This document shows positions 50,541-62,671 of a stretch of DNA of 64,000 nucleotides, piece after piece. Within the stretch, counting starts at the first letter, position 1. The number at the start of each line of letters is the position of its first letter. Under the pieces are notes generated by a model, which was given only the letters and a program-made list of their open reading frames with translations, was not told where the DNA came from and did not search any database. Source of the stretch: Gammaproteobacteria bacterium (GTDB lineage: Bacteria; Pseudomonadota; Gammaproteobacteria; Enterobacterales; Neiellaceae); assembly GCA_017425245.1 (NCBI GenBank), contig JAFOOX010000063.1, forward strand, positions 1 through 64,000, read 5' to 3'. A program made the position numbers and the translations under genes.

Positions 50541-52211
50541 ATGTCTGAGCCGGCCAAGACGCCCGCCTCCAATTTCGTTCGCCAAATCATCGAGCGCGAC
50601 CTCGCCGACGGCAAGCACAGCGTCATCAAGACCCGCTTTCCTCCTGAACCCAATGGCTACCTGCATATCGGTCACGCCAAGTCAATCTGCCTGAACTTTG
50701 GCATTGCCGAAGACTATCAGGGCGGCTGCAACCTGCGTTTTGACGACACCAACCCGGAGAAAGAGGACCAGCACTACGTTGAATCCATTCAGCGTGACGT
50801 CAGCTGGCTAGGCTTTCACTGGGATGGCGCCGTACGCTATTCCTCTGATTACTTCGACCAACTGCACGGCTATGCCGTCGAGCTGATCGAGAAAGGACTG
50901 GCCTACGTCGATTTCCTCAATGCCGAGCAGATGCGTGAGTATCGTGGCACCCTGACCCAGCCTGGCCGCAACAGCCCGCACCGCGACACAACAGTGGCAC
51001 GCAATATGGCGCTGTTCCAACAGATGCGTGACGGCCAGTTTAAAGAGGGCGAATGCTGTCTGCGCGCCAAGATCGACATGGCTTCACCCATCATCTGCAT
51101 GCGCGATCCGGTGATCTACCGGATCAAGTTTGCCGAGCATCACCAGACCGGGGACAAGTGGTGCATCTACCCGATGTACGATTTCACCCACTGCATTAGC
51201 GATGCTCTCGAAGGGATCACCCATTCGCTGTGTACCTTGGAGTTCCAGGACAACCGCGCCCTCTATGACTGGGTACTGGACAACATCAGCATCCCCTGTC
51301 ATCCGCGTCAGTACGAGTTTTCACGCCTGAACCTGGAATACACGGTGATGAGCAAGCGCAAGCTCAATACCTTGGTACAGGAAGGTTTTGTCAGTGGTTG
51401 GGAAGATCCGCGCATGCCAACCATTGCCGGTCTGCGCCGCCGCGGCTACACCCCCAGCGCCATCCGTGAATTCTGCCGCCGCATTGGCGTCACCAAACAG
51501 GACAACGTGGTCGAAATGGCTGCCCTGGAAAGCTGCATTCGTGATGAGCTGAATGAAACCGCGCCACGGGCGATGGCGGTGCTCGATCCGGTCAAGGTGG
51601 TGATCGACAACTATCCGACCGGCGTGCTGGAACAGATTGAGTCACCGCGCCACCCCAACAAACCTGAGCTGGGTAGTCGTACCCTGCCCTTCGGTCGCGA
51701 ACTGTGGATCGAGCGTGAAGATTTCCGCGAAGAAGCCAACAAACACTTCAAGCGCCTGGTGCTTGGAGGTGAAGTGCGGCTGCGCAACGGCTACGTGATC
51801 AAGGCCGAGCGGGTCGACAAGGATGCCGATGGCACCATCAGCTGCATCTATTGCAGCTACGAACCTGAGTCGTTGGGCAGAGACCTGCCGGACGGGCGCA
51901 AGGTCCGTGGCGTTATCCACTGGGTGGAAACGACCACCGCTGTGGCGGCGCACTTTAACCTTTATGACCGCCTGTTCTCAGTGGCAAACCCTGGGGCAGA
52001 AGATGACTTCCGCACGGTTATAAATCCTCAGTCACTGGTGGTCCAGCAGGGCTTTGCCGAGCCATCACTGGCATCGGCCGTAGCCTCTGAGCCTTACCAG
52101 TTCGAGCGCCAAGGCTACTTCTGCCGCGACTGTAGCAACGAGCAGGCATTGGTATTCAACCGTACCGTTGCGCTCCGCGATACTTGGGCCAAACTGGCAG
52201 ACAAAGCCTGA
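50541..52211 (+). CDS. glnS: Glutamine-tRNA ligase
   Basis: 556 aa (E. coli 554). Class I aminoacyl-tRNA synthetase with HIGH motif ([13 protein letters not shown]) and KMSKS-type motif VMSKRKLN, plus a C-terminal beta-barrel anticodon domain ([20 protein letters not shown]). GAGGAG precedes the ATG. Presence of GlnS means direct Gln-tRNA charging. Confidence 0.97.
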   Translation: MSEPAKTPASNFVRQIIERDLADGKHSVIKTRFPPEPNGYLHIGHAKSICLNFGIAEDYQGGCNLRFDDTNPEKEDQHYVESIQRDVSWLGFHWDGAVRYSSDYFDQLHGYAVELIEKGLAYVDFLNAEQMREYRGTLTQPGRNSPHRDTTVARNMALFQQMRDGQFKEGECCLRAKIDMASPIICMRDPVIYRIKFAEHHQTGDKWCIYPMYDFTHCISDALEGITHSLCTLEFQDNRALYDWVLDNISIPCHPRQYEFSRLNLEYTVMSKRKLNTLVQEGFVSGWEDPRMPTIAGLRRRGYTPSAIREFCRRIGVTKQDNVVEMAALESCIRDELNETAPRAMAVLDPVKVVIDNYPTGVLEQIESPRHPNKPELGSRTLPFGRELWIEREDFREEANKHFKRLVLGGEVRLRNGYVIKAERVDKDADGTISCIYCSYEPESLGRDLPDGRKVRGVIHWVETTTAVAAHFNLYDRLFSVANPGAEDDFRTVINPQSLVVQQGFAEPSLASAVASEPYQFERQGYFCRDCSNEQALVFNRTVALRDTWAKLADKA

Positions 52212-52228
52212 ATGATGTGAGGCCGCCG

Positions 52229-53047
52229 ATGCTCAACCCCGCCCGCCTGTGCCTGCTGGTCCTGTACTTTTCAGGGCTGGCGCTGTTGGCGGGGTGTTCG
52301 GAGCGCAAAACCATGCGTGAGCTGTGCAGTCTTCATCCGGACGTTTGTTCAGATCTCAATGAGGATGGCTGGTGTCGCTACCAGCGGGCAGCTGTCATTG
52401 AACAGCGCATCGTACTCAAGGCCAAACCAGCCGACGACGATGCCCGCTACCAGATGCTGCTGGCGTGGGAGGTCTATCGCGACTGCATAGCGTTAGCTGC
52501 TGACGTGCGTCAGCAGGAGCAGCGCTTCGCGGCTGCCAATCGTATGCGGGGCTATCTAACATCACTCAACGAGATCGAACAGCTGTCCAAGGCAACCCTC
52601 GACTCCAGCAATCCATTTCTGCTGTTCTGGCACTGGACTCGCGAAGCCCGCGACGACTCACTCCAGCGCCTGCTGGAGGCTGACAAACAGGGCGAGCTAC
52701 AGATTGGAGAAATCCAGTACCGCCTCGGCACTTACTACGCCAAAAGCGACATCGATCTGGCCATCCACAAGACATTGAGATCACTCGAGTTACTGCCAAA
52801 AAAGGAGGAATATAGTGGTGACGCCCTCACTACCCTGGCCACCCTCTATTACCGCAAGGACGTTCCCGAAAAAGCCTATACGTGGATGCGAGTCGCCGAA
52901 CTGGCTGAGGTTGAAGGCGCACGTGCGGGCAGCATTGCCGAGCATTTCCGCATGGGTAAAGAGACCCTGAAGCAACTCAATGATAATGCCGAAGATCTGT
53001 TCGATCAGATCAACGATCGCACCTTTGTCTCCCCGCGCGGCCAATAG
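52229..53047 (+). CDS. DUF2989 lipoprotein
   Basis: 272 aa. Signal peptide ending in the lipobox LLAGC (Cys23), followed by SERKTMRELCSLHPDVC. The remainder is helical with TPR-like repeats (GELQIGEIQYRLGTYYAKSD, ALTTLATLYYRKDVPEKAYTWM). DUF2989 proteins commonly follow glnS in vibrio- and aeromonad-like genomes. A membrane-anchored scaffold role is inference. Confidence 0.82.
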   Translation: MLNPARLCLLVLYFSGLALLAGCSERKTMRELCSLHPDVCSDLNEDGWCRYQRAAVIEQRIVLKAKPADDDARYQMLLAWEVYRDCIALAADVRQQEQRFAAANRMRGYLTSLNEIEQLSKATLDSSNPFLLFWHWTREARDDSLQRLLEADKQGELQIGEIQYRLGTYYAKSDIDLAIHKTLRSLELLPKKEEYSGDALTTLATLYYRKDVPEKAYTWMRVAELAEVEGARAGSIAEHFRMGKETLKQLNDNAEDLFDQINDRTFVSPRGQ

Positions 53048-53056
53048 CATTAGCTC

Positions 53057-53455
53057 CTAGGCCTTGTCGCTGCTATCACCATCAGCGGCAAAGCTCAGAG
53101 AAACTGAATTGATGCAGTAGCGCAGGCCGGTTGGTGCCGGTCCATCGTCAAATACATGGCCCAGATGAGCGCCGCAGCCAGCACAGCACACTTCTGTGCG
53201 GATCATGCCGTGACTGCGATCCTCACTCAACTGCACCGCTCCCGCCAGCGAGGCATAGAAACTGGGCCAGCCACACCCCGCATCATATTTTGAGGTCGAC
53301 GGGAACAGCGGCCGGTCACAGCAGACGCAGTGGTAGTCGCCCGTAGCCGTGTTATGCAGCAGAATGCCACTAAACGGACGCTCAGTGCCCTTCTGCCAAC
53401 ACACACGGAACTGCTCTCCACTCAGTTTGTCGCGCCACTCATCACCAGCCGCCAT
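53057..53455 (-). CDS. msrB: Peptide-methionine (R)-S-oxide reductase MsrB
   Basis: 132 aa. Zinc site from Cys43/Cys46 ([10 protein letters not shown]) and Cys91/Cys94 ([16 protein letters not shown]), CGWPSF, and catalytic Cys114 in RYCINSVSL. It reduces methionine-R-sulfoxide in proteins. The gene starts 16 nt after glgX on the same strand and converges on the DUF2989 gene with a 9-bp gap. Confidence 0.96.
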   Translation of the reverse strand: MAAGDEWRDKLSGEQFRVCWQKGTERPFSGILLHNTATGDYHCVCCDRPLFPSTSKYDAGCGWPSFYASLAGAVQLSEDRSHGMIRTEVCCAGCGAHLGHVFDDGPAPTGLRYCINSVSLSFAADGDSSDKA

Positions 53456-53471
53456 CGCCTGCTGCGCTCCT

Positions 53472-55580
53472 TCAGATCATGCTATTACTGATACGTTCTA
53501 CCATCAGCAGCGAATGCCTTTTCACCTCAATGTGATGATGTGGCACGCGGCGAGTGGCGGCCCCACAGTCAGGTCGTGCTGTATCGACGGTGACTTGCCA
53601 ACACTGACTGGCATGGAGCAACGGCAAGCGGCAGCGCTGCTGCTCATCGCTACCGTTGATCACCAGCACCAGTTGCTGGTTGTCGAGGGGGTCCTCATTA
53701 CAGAGCACCTCCATCAACACACACATCCGCTCGCTGTCATGCCAGTCTCCATCGGTCATCAATTGGCCATCAGGGCGATACCAGCGCACCGTATGGCCCA
53801 TCTTGGTGCCGTAGTAATGGTCATCCTGCAGGTTAAGCTCGGTGATCGGATGCAGTCGTTTGCGAATACGGATCAAATGACGGACCGCCGCCAGAAACTG
53901 GCGCTGGTCATCATTCACGCGCCAGTCGACCCAGCCGATCGGATTGTCTTGGCAATAGGCATTGTTATTGCCCTGCTGGCTGCGCCCCAGCTCATCACCA
54001 GCCAGCAGATGAGGTGTGCCGACGGACAACAGCAGAGTGGCCAGCAGGTTACGCCGATGCTGGTCACGTGCCAGACGGACGCCAATATCACTGGTCAGCC
54101 CCTCAACCCCATGGTTGCACGACAGGTTATGGTCATGGCCATCCCGGTTGCCTTCGCCGTTGGCTTCATTGTGCTTATGACTGTAGCTGACCAGATCGGC
54201 CAGAGTGAAGCCGTCATGGTAAGTGATGTAGTTCACTGAGCTGTAGATGGCACGCAGGGTTTTGTGGAAGATATCGCGCGAGCCGAGCATGCGGGTAGCC
54301 ACTTCTCCCAGCAGGCCACGGTCGCCGCGCCAGAAGCCGCGCACCGAGTCGCGGAAACGGTCGTTGCACTCATGCCAGTTGGTCGGGAACTGGCCGAGGC
54401 GATAACCGCCCATACCGATATCCCAAGGCTCGGCCACCAGCTTGACGCGGCGCAGCACCGGGTCCTGGAACACCACCTTGAAGAACGCCGAGTAGTGATC
54501 GAACTCGTTGCCCTCGCGCGCCAACGACACCGCCAGATCGAAGCGGAAACCATCGACCTGCATCTCGGTGACCCAATAGCGCAGGGTGTCCATCACCAGC
54601 TGCAGCACATAGGGATTATCGAGGTTGATGCTATTACCACAGCCCGTGTTGTTGACGTAATGGCGATAATCCGGACTACCGTCGGGGTGGTGGCCATAGA
54701 GGTAGAAATTACGGTTATCCAGCCCCCGGAACGACAGAATCGGTCCGTCACCGCCACCTTCCGCACTGTGGTTGAACACCACATCCAGCACCACCTCCAG
54801 ACCATTGCGATGCAGTTCACGGACCATGGTCTTGAATTCGGTGTGGGCATCCTGCACCGCATAGCGCGGTTCTGGGGCGAAGAAAGCGATTGGGTTGTAG
54901 CCCCAGTAGTTGACCCGGCCCCGCTCCTGCAGGAACGGCTCGGTCATAAAGGAGGCGACCGGCATCAATTGCAGGGTGGTCACCCCCAGCGCCTTGAGAT
55001 GGGCAATGGTGGCCGGATGACACAAGCCCAAGTAGGTGCCACGCAGGGCCTCGGGGATCTCCGGATGCTGCATGGTGAAGCCACGCACATGGATCTCGTA
55101 GAGGATGGTCTGAGCGCTGGGCACATGAGGTTTGGCCACGCCATGCCAGTGGAAATTGTCATCCACAACCACGCATTTGGGCATCATCCCACGGCTGTCA
55201 CCTCGATAGCGCTGACGGTCCCAGACGAGCGGCCGGCTGAGACTGCGTGCATAAGGATCAATCAACAGTTTGCGGCCATCAAAAAAGAGCCCCTGATCCG
55301 GCAGGAAATGGCCGTAGGCGCGCAGGCCATAATGTTGGCCGGCGCCGATCCCCTCGATCCAGCAGTGCCAAACACGACCTGTCTTGCCCGGCATCGGAAT
55401 GCGGAACAGCTCCTCCTCGCCTTCGAACAGGCAGACTTCCACCCGCTCGGCATCTGGACAGTAAACGGCAAAATTGCAACCACCTTCCATGAGTCTGGCG
55501 CCGAGCACTGAAGCCCGGCCAATCGCTACACCGATCGGTCCCTGACGGTAAAGCACCGCAAATGGTGTGCCTCGCTCCAT
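53472..55580 (-). CDS. glgX: Glycogen debranching enzyme GlgX
   Basis: 702 aa (E. coli 657). GH13 isoamylase type: an N-terminal CBM48 domain ([20 protein letters not shown]), then [47 protein letters not shown] with the nucleophile Asp, [13 protein letters not shown] with the acid Glu and [13 protein letters not shown]. It cleaves alpha-1,6 branches of limit dextrin left by GlgP. AGGGGGAT precedes the ATG. A hairpin separates it from glgB. Confidence 0.95.
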   Translation of the reverse strand: MERGTPFAVLYRQGPIGVAIGRASVLGARLMEGGCNFAVYCPDAERVEVCLFEGEEELFRIPMPGKTGRVWHCWIEGIGAGQHYGLRAYGHFLPDQGLFFDGRKLLIDPYARSLSRPLVWDRQRYRGDSRGMMPKCVVVDDNFHWHGVAKPHVPSAQTILYEIHVRGFTMQHPEIPEALRGTYLGLCHPATIAHLKALGVTTLQLMPVASFMTEPFLQERGRVNYWGYNPIAFFAPEPRYAVQDAHTEFKTMVRELHRNGLEVVLDVVFNHSAEGGGDGPILSFRGLDNRNFYLYGHHPDGSPDYRHYVNNTGCGNSINLDNPYVLQLVMDTLRYWVTEMQVDGFRFDLAVSLAREGNEFDHYSAFFKVVFQDPVLRRVKLVAEPWDIGMGGYRLGQFPTNWHECNDRFRDSVRGFWRGDRGLLGEVATRMLGSRDIFHKTLRAIYSSVNYITYHDGFTLADLVSYSHKHNEANGEGNRDGHDHNLSCNHGVEGLTSDIGVRLARDQHRRNLLATLLLSVGTPHLLAGDELGRSQQGNNNAYCQDNPIGWVDWRVNDDQRQFLAAVRHLIRIRKRLHPITELNLQDDHYYGTKMGHTVRWYRPDGQLMTDGDWHDSERMCVLMEVLCNEDPLDNQQLVLVINGSDEQQRCRLPLLHASQCWQVTVDTARPDCGAATRRVPHHHIEVKRHSLLMVERISNSMI

Positions 55581-55598
55581 CTATCCCCCTGAAATAAC

Positions 55599-55620
55599 AA
55601 GGCCGCCCCCGGGCGGCCTT
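55599..55620 (-). terminator. Hairpin between glgB and glgX
   Basis: AAGGCCGCC/GGCGGCCTT with a CCCG loop (minus strand CGGG). On the minus strand it is followed by GTTATTTC only, so it is a weak terminator and may reduce rather than stop read-through into glgX. Confidence 0.55.
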
Positions 55621-55625
55621 GATTT

Positions 55626-57818
55626 TTAATCGGTAACTCGCCTGAGATAGAGCGTCGCCAGCGGCGGCAGATTCAAATACAGGGATTGCGCCCTGCCATG
55701 TGCCGCTACCGGGTCGGTAAACATATGATCACTGACGTGATAGTCGCTGCCCCAGAACGCACCGCTATCGGTGTTGAGGATCACCTCGTAACGTCCGGGA
55801 CGACTAACCCCCAAACGATACCCATCGCGGGGTATCGGTGTAAAGTTGCAAACAACTACTACTTCGGCTGGATCGGTCTTGGCCTTGCGGATAAAAGCCA
55901 CCAGGCTATTGTCAGCGTCTTGGTGATCGATCCATTCAAAGCCGTGATAACTGGTGTCCAGCTCGTACAGCGCCGGGATTGAACGATAAAGGTGGTTAAG
56001 AGCCTTGAACAGCTGCTGGATCCCTTTGTGCTTGGGATAATCGAGCAGGTGCCACTGCACCGAACTGTTGTGGTTCCACTCTTCGCTCTGGCCAATCTCG
56101 TTGCCCATGAAGTTGAGCTTCTTGCCCGGATGGCCATACATGTAGGCCATGTAGGAGCGGACGTTAGCAGCCTGTTGCCACTCGTCACCCGGCATCTTGC
56201 GGATGATCGACCCCTTGCCATGCACCACTTCGTCGTGAGAGAGCGGCAGCACAAAGTTCTCGTCATAGGCGTAGACCATCGAGAAGGTCAGCTCGCCATG
56301 GTGATACTTGCGGTAGGCCGGATCCTTCATCATGTAATGCAGGCTGTCGTGCATCCAGCCCATGTTCCACTTGAAGCCAAAGCCCAGGCCACCGGTGAAG
56401 GTGGGGCGCGACACACCGGCAAAGGCGGTCGACTCTTCGGCAAGGGTCATGGCGTGAGGATACTTGCGGTACACCTCTTCGTTGAACCACTTGAGCAGAC
56501 TGATCGCCTCGTAGTTGTGGTTGCCGCCATCGACGTTGGGCACCCACTCGCCCGGATTGCGTGAGTAGTCGAGATAGAGCATGGATGCCACAGCATCCAC
56601 GCGCAGCCCGTCAACGTGGAACTTCTCAAGCCAGAACAGTGCATTGCTGATCAGAAACTGGCGCACATGATCACGCCCGAAGTCGTAGATGCAGCTGTTC
56701 CAGTCTGGGTGCCAGCCGCGACGCGGATCGGCGTATTCATACAGGTGGGTACCGTCGAAACGGGCCAGACCATGGGAGTCTTCCGGAAAGTGGGCCGGTA
56801 CCCAGTCGACGATCACACCAATGCCATTGAGGTGGCACTGATCAACAAAGTACTTAAAGTCATCCGGGTTGCCAAAGCGGCTAGTCGGGGCAAACAGCCC
56901 CACCGGCTGATACCCCCAGGAACCGGAGAATGGATGCTCTGACACCGGCAGCAGTTCGACGTGGGTGAAGCCCAGATCCTTCACATAGGGGATCAGGTAT
57001 TCGGCCAGCTCGCGGTAGGTCAAAGATCGGGTACGGCCATCGGCCTCGATCTTCTGGCGCCACGAGCCGATGTGCACTTCATACACGGCAATTGGACGGA
57101 AGCGCTTGTCATCCAGATTATGGTTACGCCACTCGCTGTCCTGCCACTGATAGGCATCGTGGTCATAAACCACCGACGCATGAGACGGGTACTGCTCGGC
57201 CTGAAAGCCCACAGGGTCGGCCTTGTGCGGCAAGCGATTGCCCAGCGGGTCCTTGATCTCGTACTTGTACTTCACGCCATGGCCAAGGCCGGGGACGAAG
57301 ATCACCCAACAGCCATTGATGGTGCGCTGCATCGGATGGCAGCGGCCATCCCAGAAGTTGAAGTCACCCACCAGCGAACAGGCGGTGGCGTGCGGGGCAA
57401 AGACCGCAAAACGCACGCCAGACACCGGACCATTGACGGTGTCGATGGTCAACGCATGGGCGCCCATACGGTTATAAAGGTTCTCGGGAGTAGCATAGGC
57501 ATCACCGATGCCCTCGTAAGCAACGTCCTGAAACTGATAAGGATAAATTGAAGTGAACGCAGCATCGCCAGCAACTGCATCCAACTCGTAATGAAACAGC
57601 TGCTTGCGTCTGGGCATCTGCAGTTCAAACAGGCCATCTTCATGGACGGCCGACATCTCCCCTACCACCTTGTCACTACCCAGTTCACGGACGACGACCT
57701 TGTGGGCACCCGGCAACCAAACAGTCAGTTGCAAGCCCTTGTCATCAGCCGCCGGTCGCAGGCCGAGCTGATCAAAAGGGGTGGCGCAGCGGGCCTGCTG
57801 AAGCTGTTGTATGAGCAT
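55626..57818 (-). CDS. glgB: 1,4-alpha-glucan branching enzyme GlgB
   Basis: 730 aa (E. coli 728). Two N-terminal beta domains (DDKGLQLTVWLPGAHKVVV and VRFAVFAPHATACSLVGDFN), then the GH13 barrel: YEVHIGSWRQK, ELLPVSEHPFSGSWGYQP, VDWVPAHFP, VDGLRVDAVASMLYLDY with the nucleophile Asp and LAEESTAFAGVSRP with the acid Glu. It forms alpha-1,6 branches in glycogen. The start at 57818 follows GGGAAG. Its operon has no glgC or glgA in this window. Confidence 0.96.
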   Translation of the reverse strand: MLIQQLQQARCATPFDQLGLRPAADDKGLQLTVWLPGAHKVVVRELGSDKVVGEMSAVHEDGLFELQMPRRKQLFHYELDAVAGDAAFTSIYPYQFQDVAYEGIGDAYATPENLYNRMGAHALTIDTVNGPVSGVRFAVFAPHATACSLVGDFNFWDGRCHPMQRTINGCWVIFVPGLGHGVKYKYEIKDPLGNRLPHKADPVGFQAEQYPSHASVVYDHDAYQWQDSEWRNHNLDDKRFRPIAVYEVHIGSWRQKIEADGRTRSLTYRELAEYLIPYVKDLGFTHVELLPVSEHPFSGSWGYQPVGLFAPTSRFGNPDDFKYFVDQCHLNGIGVIVDWVPAHFPEDSHGLARFDGTHLYEYADPRRGWHPDWNSCIYDFGRDHVRQFLISNALFWLEKFHVDGLRVDAVASMLYLDYSRNPGEWVPNVDGGNHNYEAISLLKWFNEEVYRKYPHAMTLAEESTAFAGVSRPTFTGGLGFGFKWNMGWMHDSLHYMMKDPAYRKYHHGELTFSMVYAYDENFVLPLSHDEVVHGKGSIIRKMPGDEWQQAANVRSYMAYMYGHPGKKLNFMGNEIGQSEEWNHNSSVQWHLLDYPKHKGIQQLFKALNHLYRSIPALYELDTSYHGFEWIDHQDADNSLVAFIRKAKTDPAEVVVVCNFTPIPRDGYRLGVSRPGRYEVILNTDSGAFWGSDYHVSDHMFTDPVAAHGRAQSLYLNLPPLATLYLRRVTD

Positions 57819-57853
57819 GTGACTTCCCGTATCGCGTTGACTATCTACCAAGA

Positions 57854-59059
57854 TTAGGCTTGCCCCGCCTGGGGTAGCAGAATTTTCTCTACAAATGAGG
57901 ATACTGCATCATGCCAACCGATATCTCTGTGAGCCCGCTCAGATTCATACCAGCGGTGTTCCAGCAATTGGTGATAAGTCTCAGCGTCGTCATTGAGATG
58001 GCGCAGATCCGGTGGGATCAGGTTGAGCGCATCGCGATACTCCTCCTGAAACCACTGCATCGCAGCTTCCTGCTCTCCCAGTTCCATGTCTCCGGCTTCA
58101 CGGCGCGTACGGTTGACGGAAGCACGGTAACGATAGATCTCGGACAATAGCCGGCGAGCTTGGTTGGACTGTACCCGCTCCCCGGTCAACGATTCCAGCA
58201 GGCGGATATGATGACCAGGCTCCACCACCTTGGTCACCAGCCGCAGGCGGTTGCCATCAGGGGTGGTTTCAAATTCCATCTCCTCGACGTCATACCCCAG
58301 ATCATGCAGGCGCTGGATACGCTTCTCGACCCGATACTGCTCGTCCAAAGCGATGAATTCGACCTGGGTCAGCTCCTGCCACAGATCGTGATACTTGCGC
58401 AGCAGATCCTCGGTCACCCCGACGGGATCCACCCCTTCTGGCAAGCCGAAGCCCGCTTGCAAATCGAGCAGTTCTCCACCGAGATTGGTCTGGGCGATCA
58501 TCAGGTCCAGCTCACGCTGGCCATCCGACAGCTTGTCGCGACGTTCGGCGGTCTCAGCATCAACGAAATAGGCGGCCAGCTTGCCAGCATCGCGGCGGAA
58601 CAGAGTATTGGAGAGCGAACAATCGCCCCAGTAAATCCCCTGCAGATGGAGCCAGACCAGTAGCTGGGCGAGGGCATCCAGCAAGGTATCGTAACCGTAC
58701 TCCCAGTTTGATTCAGACATGATCAAGCGATATGGCATGGAGAACTCAAGGTAATGAGTCACCAGCAGCGCCTTGTTGGGGCAGTCGCGGCGCTGGGTCA
58801 CCAGCGCCACCGGCCGCACCGAGGGCGCGTCCAGTTCCTGCATCTTGCGCAGGAACTGAAATTCATGACGCGCCAGATGTTCGGCGATCTCCTTGATCGC
58901 ATAGATGCGGCCACGGAACTGGGTGAAGCGCACGATGTTGCGCGAAATACCCCGCGCAACATCGACGAAATGCGCAGTGGGCCAACTCTCAAGAGGCAGG
59001 TCCCAGGGCAACCCCAGATCCAGCGGATAGTCCTGAGGCGAGTTTTGTTGCAGCTTCAA
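57854..59059 (-). CDS. DUF4032-type kinase-fold protein in the glycogen operon
   Basis: 401 aa. Kinase-like landmarks: IYAIKEIAEHLARHEFQFLR (Lys and helix-C Glu), then GIYWGDCSLSNTLFRR, which has the form of a catalytic loop with Asp and Asn, and AAYFVDAETAERR in the position of a DFG-like metal Asp. The C-terminal half (VEKRIQRLHDLGYDVEEMEF, LLESLTGERVQSNQARRLLSEIYRYRA) matches DUF4032. It is the second gene of malQ-DUF4032-glgB, 14 nt after malQ and 35 nt before glgB. Substrate unknown; a sugar or glycogen-enzyme kinase is inference. Confidence 0.75.
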   Translation of the reverse strand: MKLQQNSPQDYPLDLGLPWDLPLESWPTAHFVDVARGISRNIVRFTQFRGRIYAIKEIAEHLARHEFQFLRKMQELDAPSVRPVALVTQRRDCPNKALLVTHYLEFSMPYRLIMSESNWEYGYDTLLDALAQLLVWLHLQGIYWGDCSLSNTLFRRDAGKLAAYFVDAETAERRDKLSDGQRELDLMIAQTNLGGELLDLQAGFGLPEGVDPVGVTEDLLRKYHDLWQELTQVEFIALDEQYRVEKRIQRLHDLGYDVEEMEFETTPDGNRLRLVTKVVEPGHHIRLLESLTGERVQSNQARRLLSEIYRYRASVNRTRREAGDMELGEQEAAMQWFQEEYRDALNLIPPDLRHLNDDAETYHQLLEHRWYESERAHRDIGWHDAVSSFVEKILLPQAGQA

Positions 59060-59073
59060 CCGAGTTGTTCCCC

Positions 59074-61287
59074 TTAACGGCTCGCTTCGGCGCGGGCGTC
59101 AGTGAGGCGTTTCATCAGTGCCTGGATATGCTCCTGGCTGAACAGCTCGCTGAGGTTACGTGACAGCTTGCGGCGCCACATGTCATAACCGCTGCCCACT
59201 TCCGGCAAGCCCGGAATGTTGACCGGCTTGTCCATCTCCAGCCAGTCTTCCAGCTGCAGTGACAGCAGTGAGCTGCTGCCCTTGGCCATGTGCAATTGCA
59301 TGCCGTGGTTGAGTTCGCGGGTCATGCCCACCCAGTTCACATCACGCGAAATATGGTCAGCAATCGAGCGGTGTCCATGCAGTGTGTCCAGGATCTTCTG
59401 CTTGGCTTCATGCCGGCCTTTGTACAAACCCTGCAACACCTGCTCATCCGGGTAGACCCCGAGTTCGCGACCGAAACGCAGATCATCGCAGTGCCAGAAC
59501 CCGATCAGGGTGGGCATATCATGGGTGGTTAGGGTGGCCATCGCCTGCACCGGGTAATGCGCCGGGGAGATATAACCGCCATCGGTCTTGGATGTTTCGA
59601 AAAAGAACACGCGGTAGCTGTGTACGCCGTTTTCGGCCAGCTTGTCCTGAATACCATCCGGCACTGTACCCAGATCTTCGCCGATGATCAGGCACTGGTT
59701 ACGCTGACTTTCAAGGGCCAGCAGGCCGAGCAGTGCATCAACGTCGTAGTAAACATAAGCACCTGCACCGGCATTGGCGCCCCGCGGAACCCACCACAGG
59801 CGCAGCAACGCCATGACGTGATCGATACGCAATGCGCCGCAGCTCTTCATGTTGGCGCGGAACAGGTCAACCATCGGCTGGTACTCCTGCTCGACCAGCT
59901 TGATCGGGTTCATCGGCGGCAGGCCCCAGTTCTGGCCCAGCGGCCCGAGGATATCGGGCGGGGCGCCAACACTGGCATCCGGTGAGTACAGGTCACGATT
60001 AGCCCAGATCTCGGTAGAGCCTTCGCTAACGCCAACTGCGAGATCGCGATAGATACCCAGTGCCATTCCCAGTTTCTTGGCATGGGCATCCACCTGTGCC
60101 AGCTGCTCATCAGCCAGGAACTGCAGATAGAGATAGAACTCGACCTTCTCGGCGTTGGCCTTGGCCCACTTCTTCACTGCCGGCTTGTGATACTCACTGA
60201 ACTCGCTCGGCCAGGCCGGCCAGCCCCAGGAGTCCAGCCCCTTGGCGACAAACTCTTCCTGCAGGGCGTCATACAGCGCCTGCTCACGCAGGCTCTCGCC
60301 GCCCGCTTCGACGAAGGTTTTGAACGCTTGGGCGCGGCTGCTGTCTGTGGCCAACTCTTGCTCACGGAAAGCGGCATAAACCAGGCGGAGCGCTTCCAGT
60401 TTGGCAGCGGTAGTGCCGGTGTAATCAACGGCATCAACTTCACGCAAAGCAGACAGACGCGACTGAAATGCGCCATCAGCAACCAGCGCTTTGGCGGCTG
60501 GCGATTTAGCAAACTCAGGGGTCGCTTCAACGTCGATATAGATGACATTGAGCCAGCGGCGGGAAGATGGGCTGTAAGGCGACGCACTTTCAGGGTTGTT
60601 GGGATAAAGCGCATGAATCGGGTTCAGACCGACAAAGTCACCGCCACCCGCAGCAATCTTTTCCACCAGGTCATACAGGTCAGTAAAGTCGCCAACCCCC
60701 CAGTTACGTTCACTGCGCAGGCAATAGAGCTGCACACTAGTACCCCAAGTGCGCTTGCCACGGGCAATCGGCTCAGGTTTGTAGCAGGACTGGGGAGCGA
60801 CCACCAAACGGCTGTCGACGGCCTTTTTGCCAGCGGCATCCTTGAGCTGAATACGATGATAACCAGTAGCGACCTGCAGATGCAGGTGGATACGGGCTTT
60901 CTGATAGGTAACACCGTCCACGTCGGCAGTGTCGAGCAGTTCGCCATCCAGCGGCGTCACGGCCCCCTTGAGATGACCACCATTCTCAAGCTTGACGACA
61001 AACTGAACAGGCACCGCAAGGTTGTCGCGAGGAACGCTGATTACCAGCGGCAAACTACGACCTTCGCGCACCACCGCCACCGGAGGCAACATGCGGCCCC
61101 AGGTCGCTCGCAGGGTATCGCCCAGCTGCTCAACCAGCTTCGCCTCGTCATCCACGGCATAACCCATGGCCGCGAGCATTTTGATCTTGCTCTCGTCACT
61201 CACTTTGGCCGGGTTGCCCCAGGCATCGACAAAATCGGATTGAATGCCGCGCAGGTCGCACAGTTGCTGAAGAATCGCATGGCTCAT
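59074..61287 (-). CDS. malQ: 4-alpha-glucanotransferase (amylomaltase) MalQ
   Basis: 737 aa (E. coli 694), GH77. Landmarks: GIQSDFVDAWGNPAKVSDESK, WGVGDFTDLYDLVEKIAAGG, LNPIHALYPNNPESASPYSPSSR, ALRIDHVMALLRLWWVPRG with the nucleophile Asp, IIGEDLGTVPDGIQDKLAENG with the acid Glu, and TTHDMPTLIGFW. Moves glucan chains between maltodextrins, giving substrates for GlgP. First gene of the operon on this strand; the promoter region is shared with gapA. Confidence 0.95.
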   Translation of the reverse strand: MSHAILQQLCDLRGIQSDFVDAWGNPAKVSDESKIKMLAAMGYAVDDEAKLVEQLGDTLRATWGRMLPPVAVVREGRSLPLVISVPRDNLAVPVQFVVKLENGGHLKGAVTPLDGELLDTADVDGVTYQKARIHLHLQVATGYHRIQLKDAAGKKAVDSRLVVAPQSCYKPEPIARGKRTWGTSVQLYCLRSERNWGVGDFTDLYDLVEKIAAGGGDFVGLNPIHALYPNNPESASPYSPSSRRWLNVIYIDVEATPEFAKSPAAKALVADGAFQSRLSALREVDAVDYTGTTAAKLEALRLVYAAFREQELATDSSRAQAFKTFVEAGGESLREQALYDALQEEFVAKGLDSWGWPAWPSEFSEYHKPAVKKWAKANAEKVEFYLYLQFLADEQLAQVDAHAKKLGMALGIYRDLAVGVSEGSTEIWANRDLYSPDASVGAPPDILGPLGQNWGLPPMNPIKLVEQEYQPMVDLFRANMKSCGALRIDHVMALLRLWWVPRGANAGAGAYVYYDVDALLGLLALESQRNQCLIIGEDLGTVPDGIQDKLAENGVHSYRVFFFETSKTDGGYISPAHYPVQAMATLTTHDMPTLIGFWHCDDLRFGRELGVYPDEQVLQGLYKGRHEAKQKILDTLHGHRSIADHISRDVNWVGMTRELNHGMQLHMAKGSSSLLSLQLEDWLEMDKPVNIPGLPEVGSGYDMWRRKLSRNLSELFSQEHIQALMKRLTDARAEASR

Positions 61288-62585
<1,298 letters not shown>

Positions 62586-62598
62586 GCGATTGCCAAAC

Positions 62599-62626
62599 AA
62601 AAAGGCGACCCTCGGGTCGCCTTTTT
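62599..62626 (+). terminator. Intrinsic terminator of gapA
   Basis: AAAAAGGCGACC (62599-62610), loop CTCG, GGTCGCCTTTTT (62615-62626). A symmetric A/T-flanked 12-bp stem, likely to work in both directions and also to end the eda-side transcript. Confidence 0.92.
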
Positions 62627-62671
62627 GTTACCTGAAAAACGCTGTTTATTAGCGCCCGCCCAGAAAGCCGA

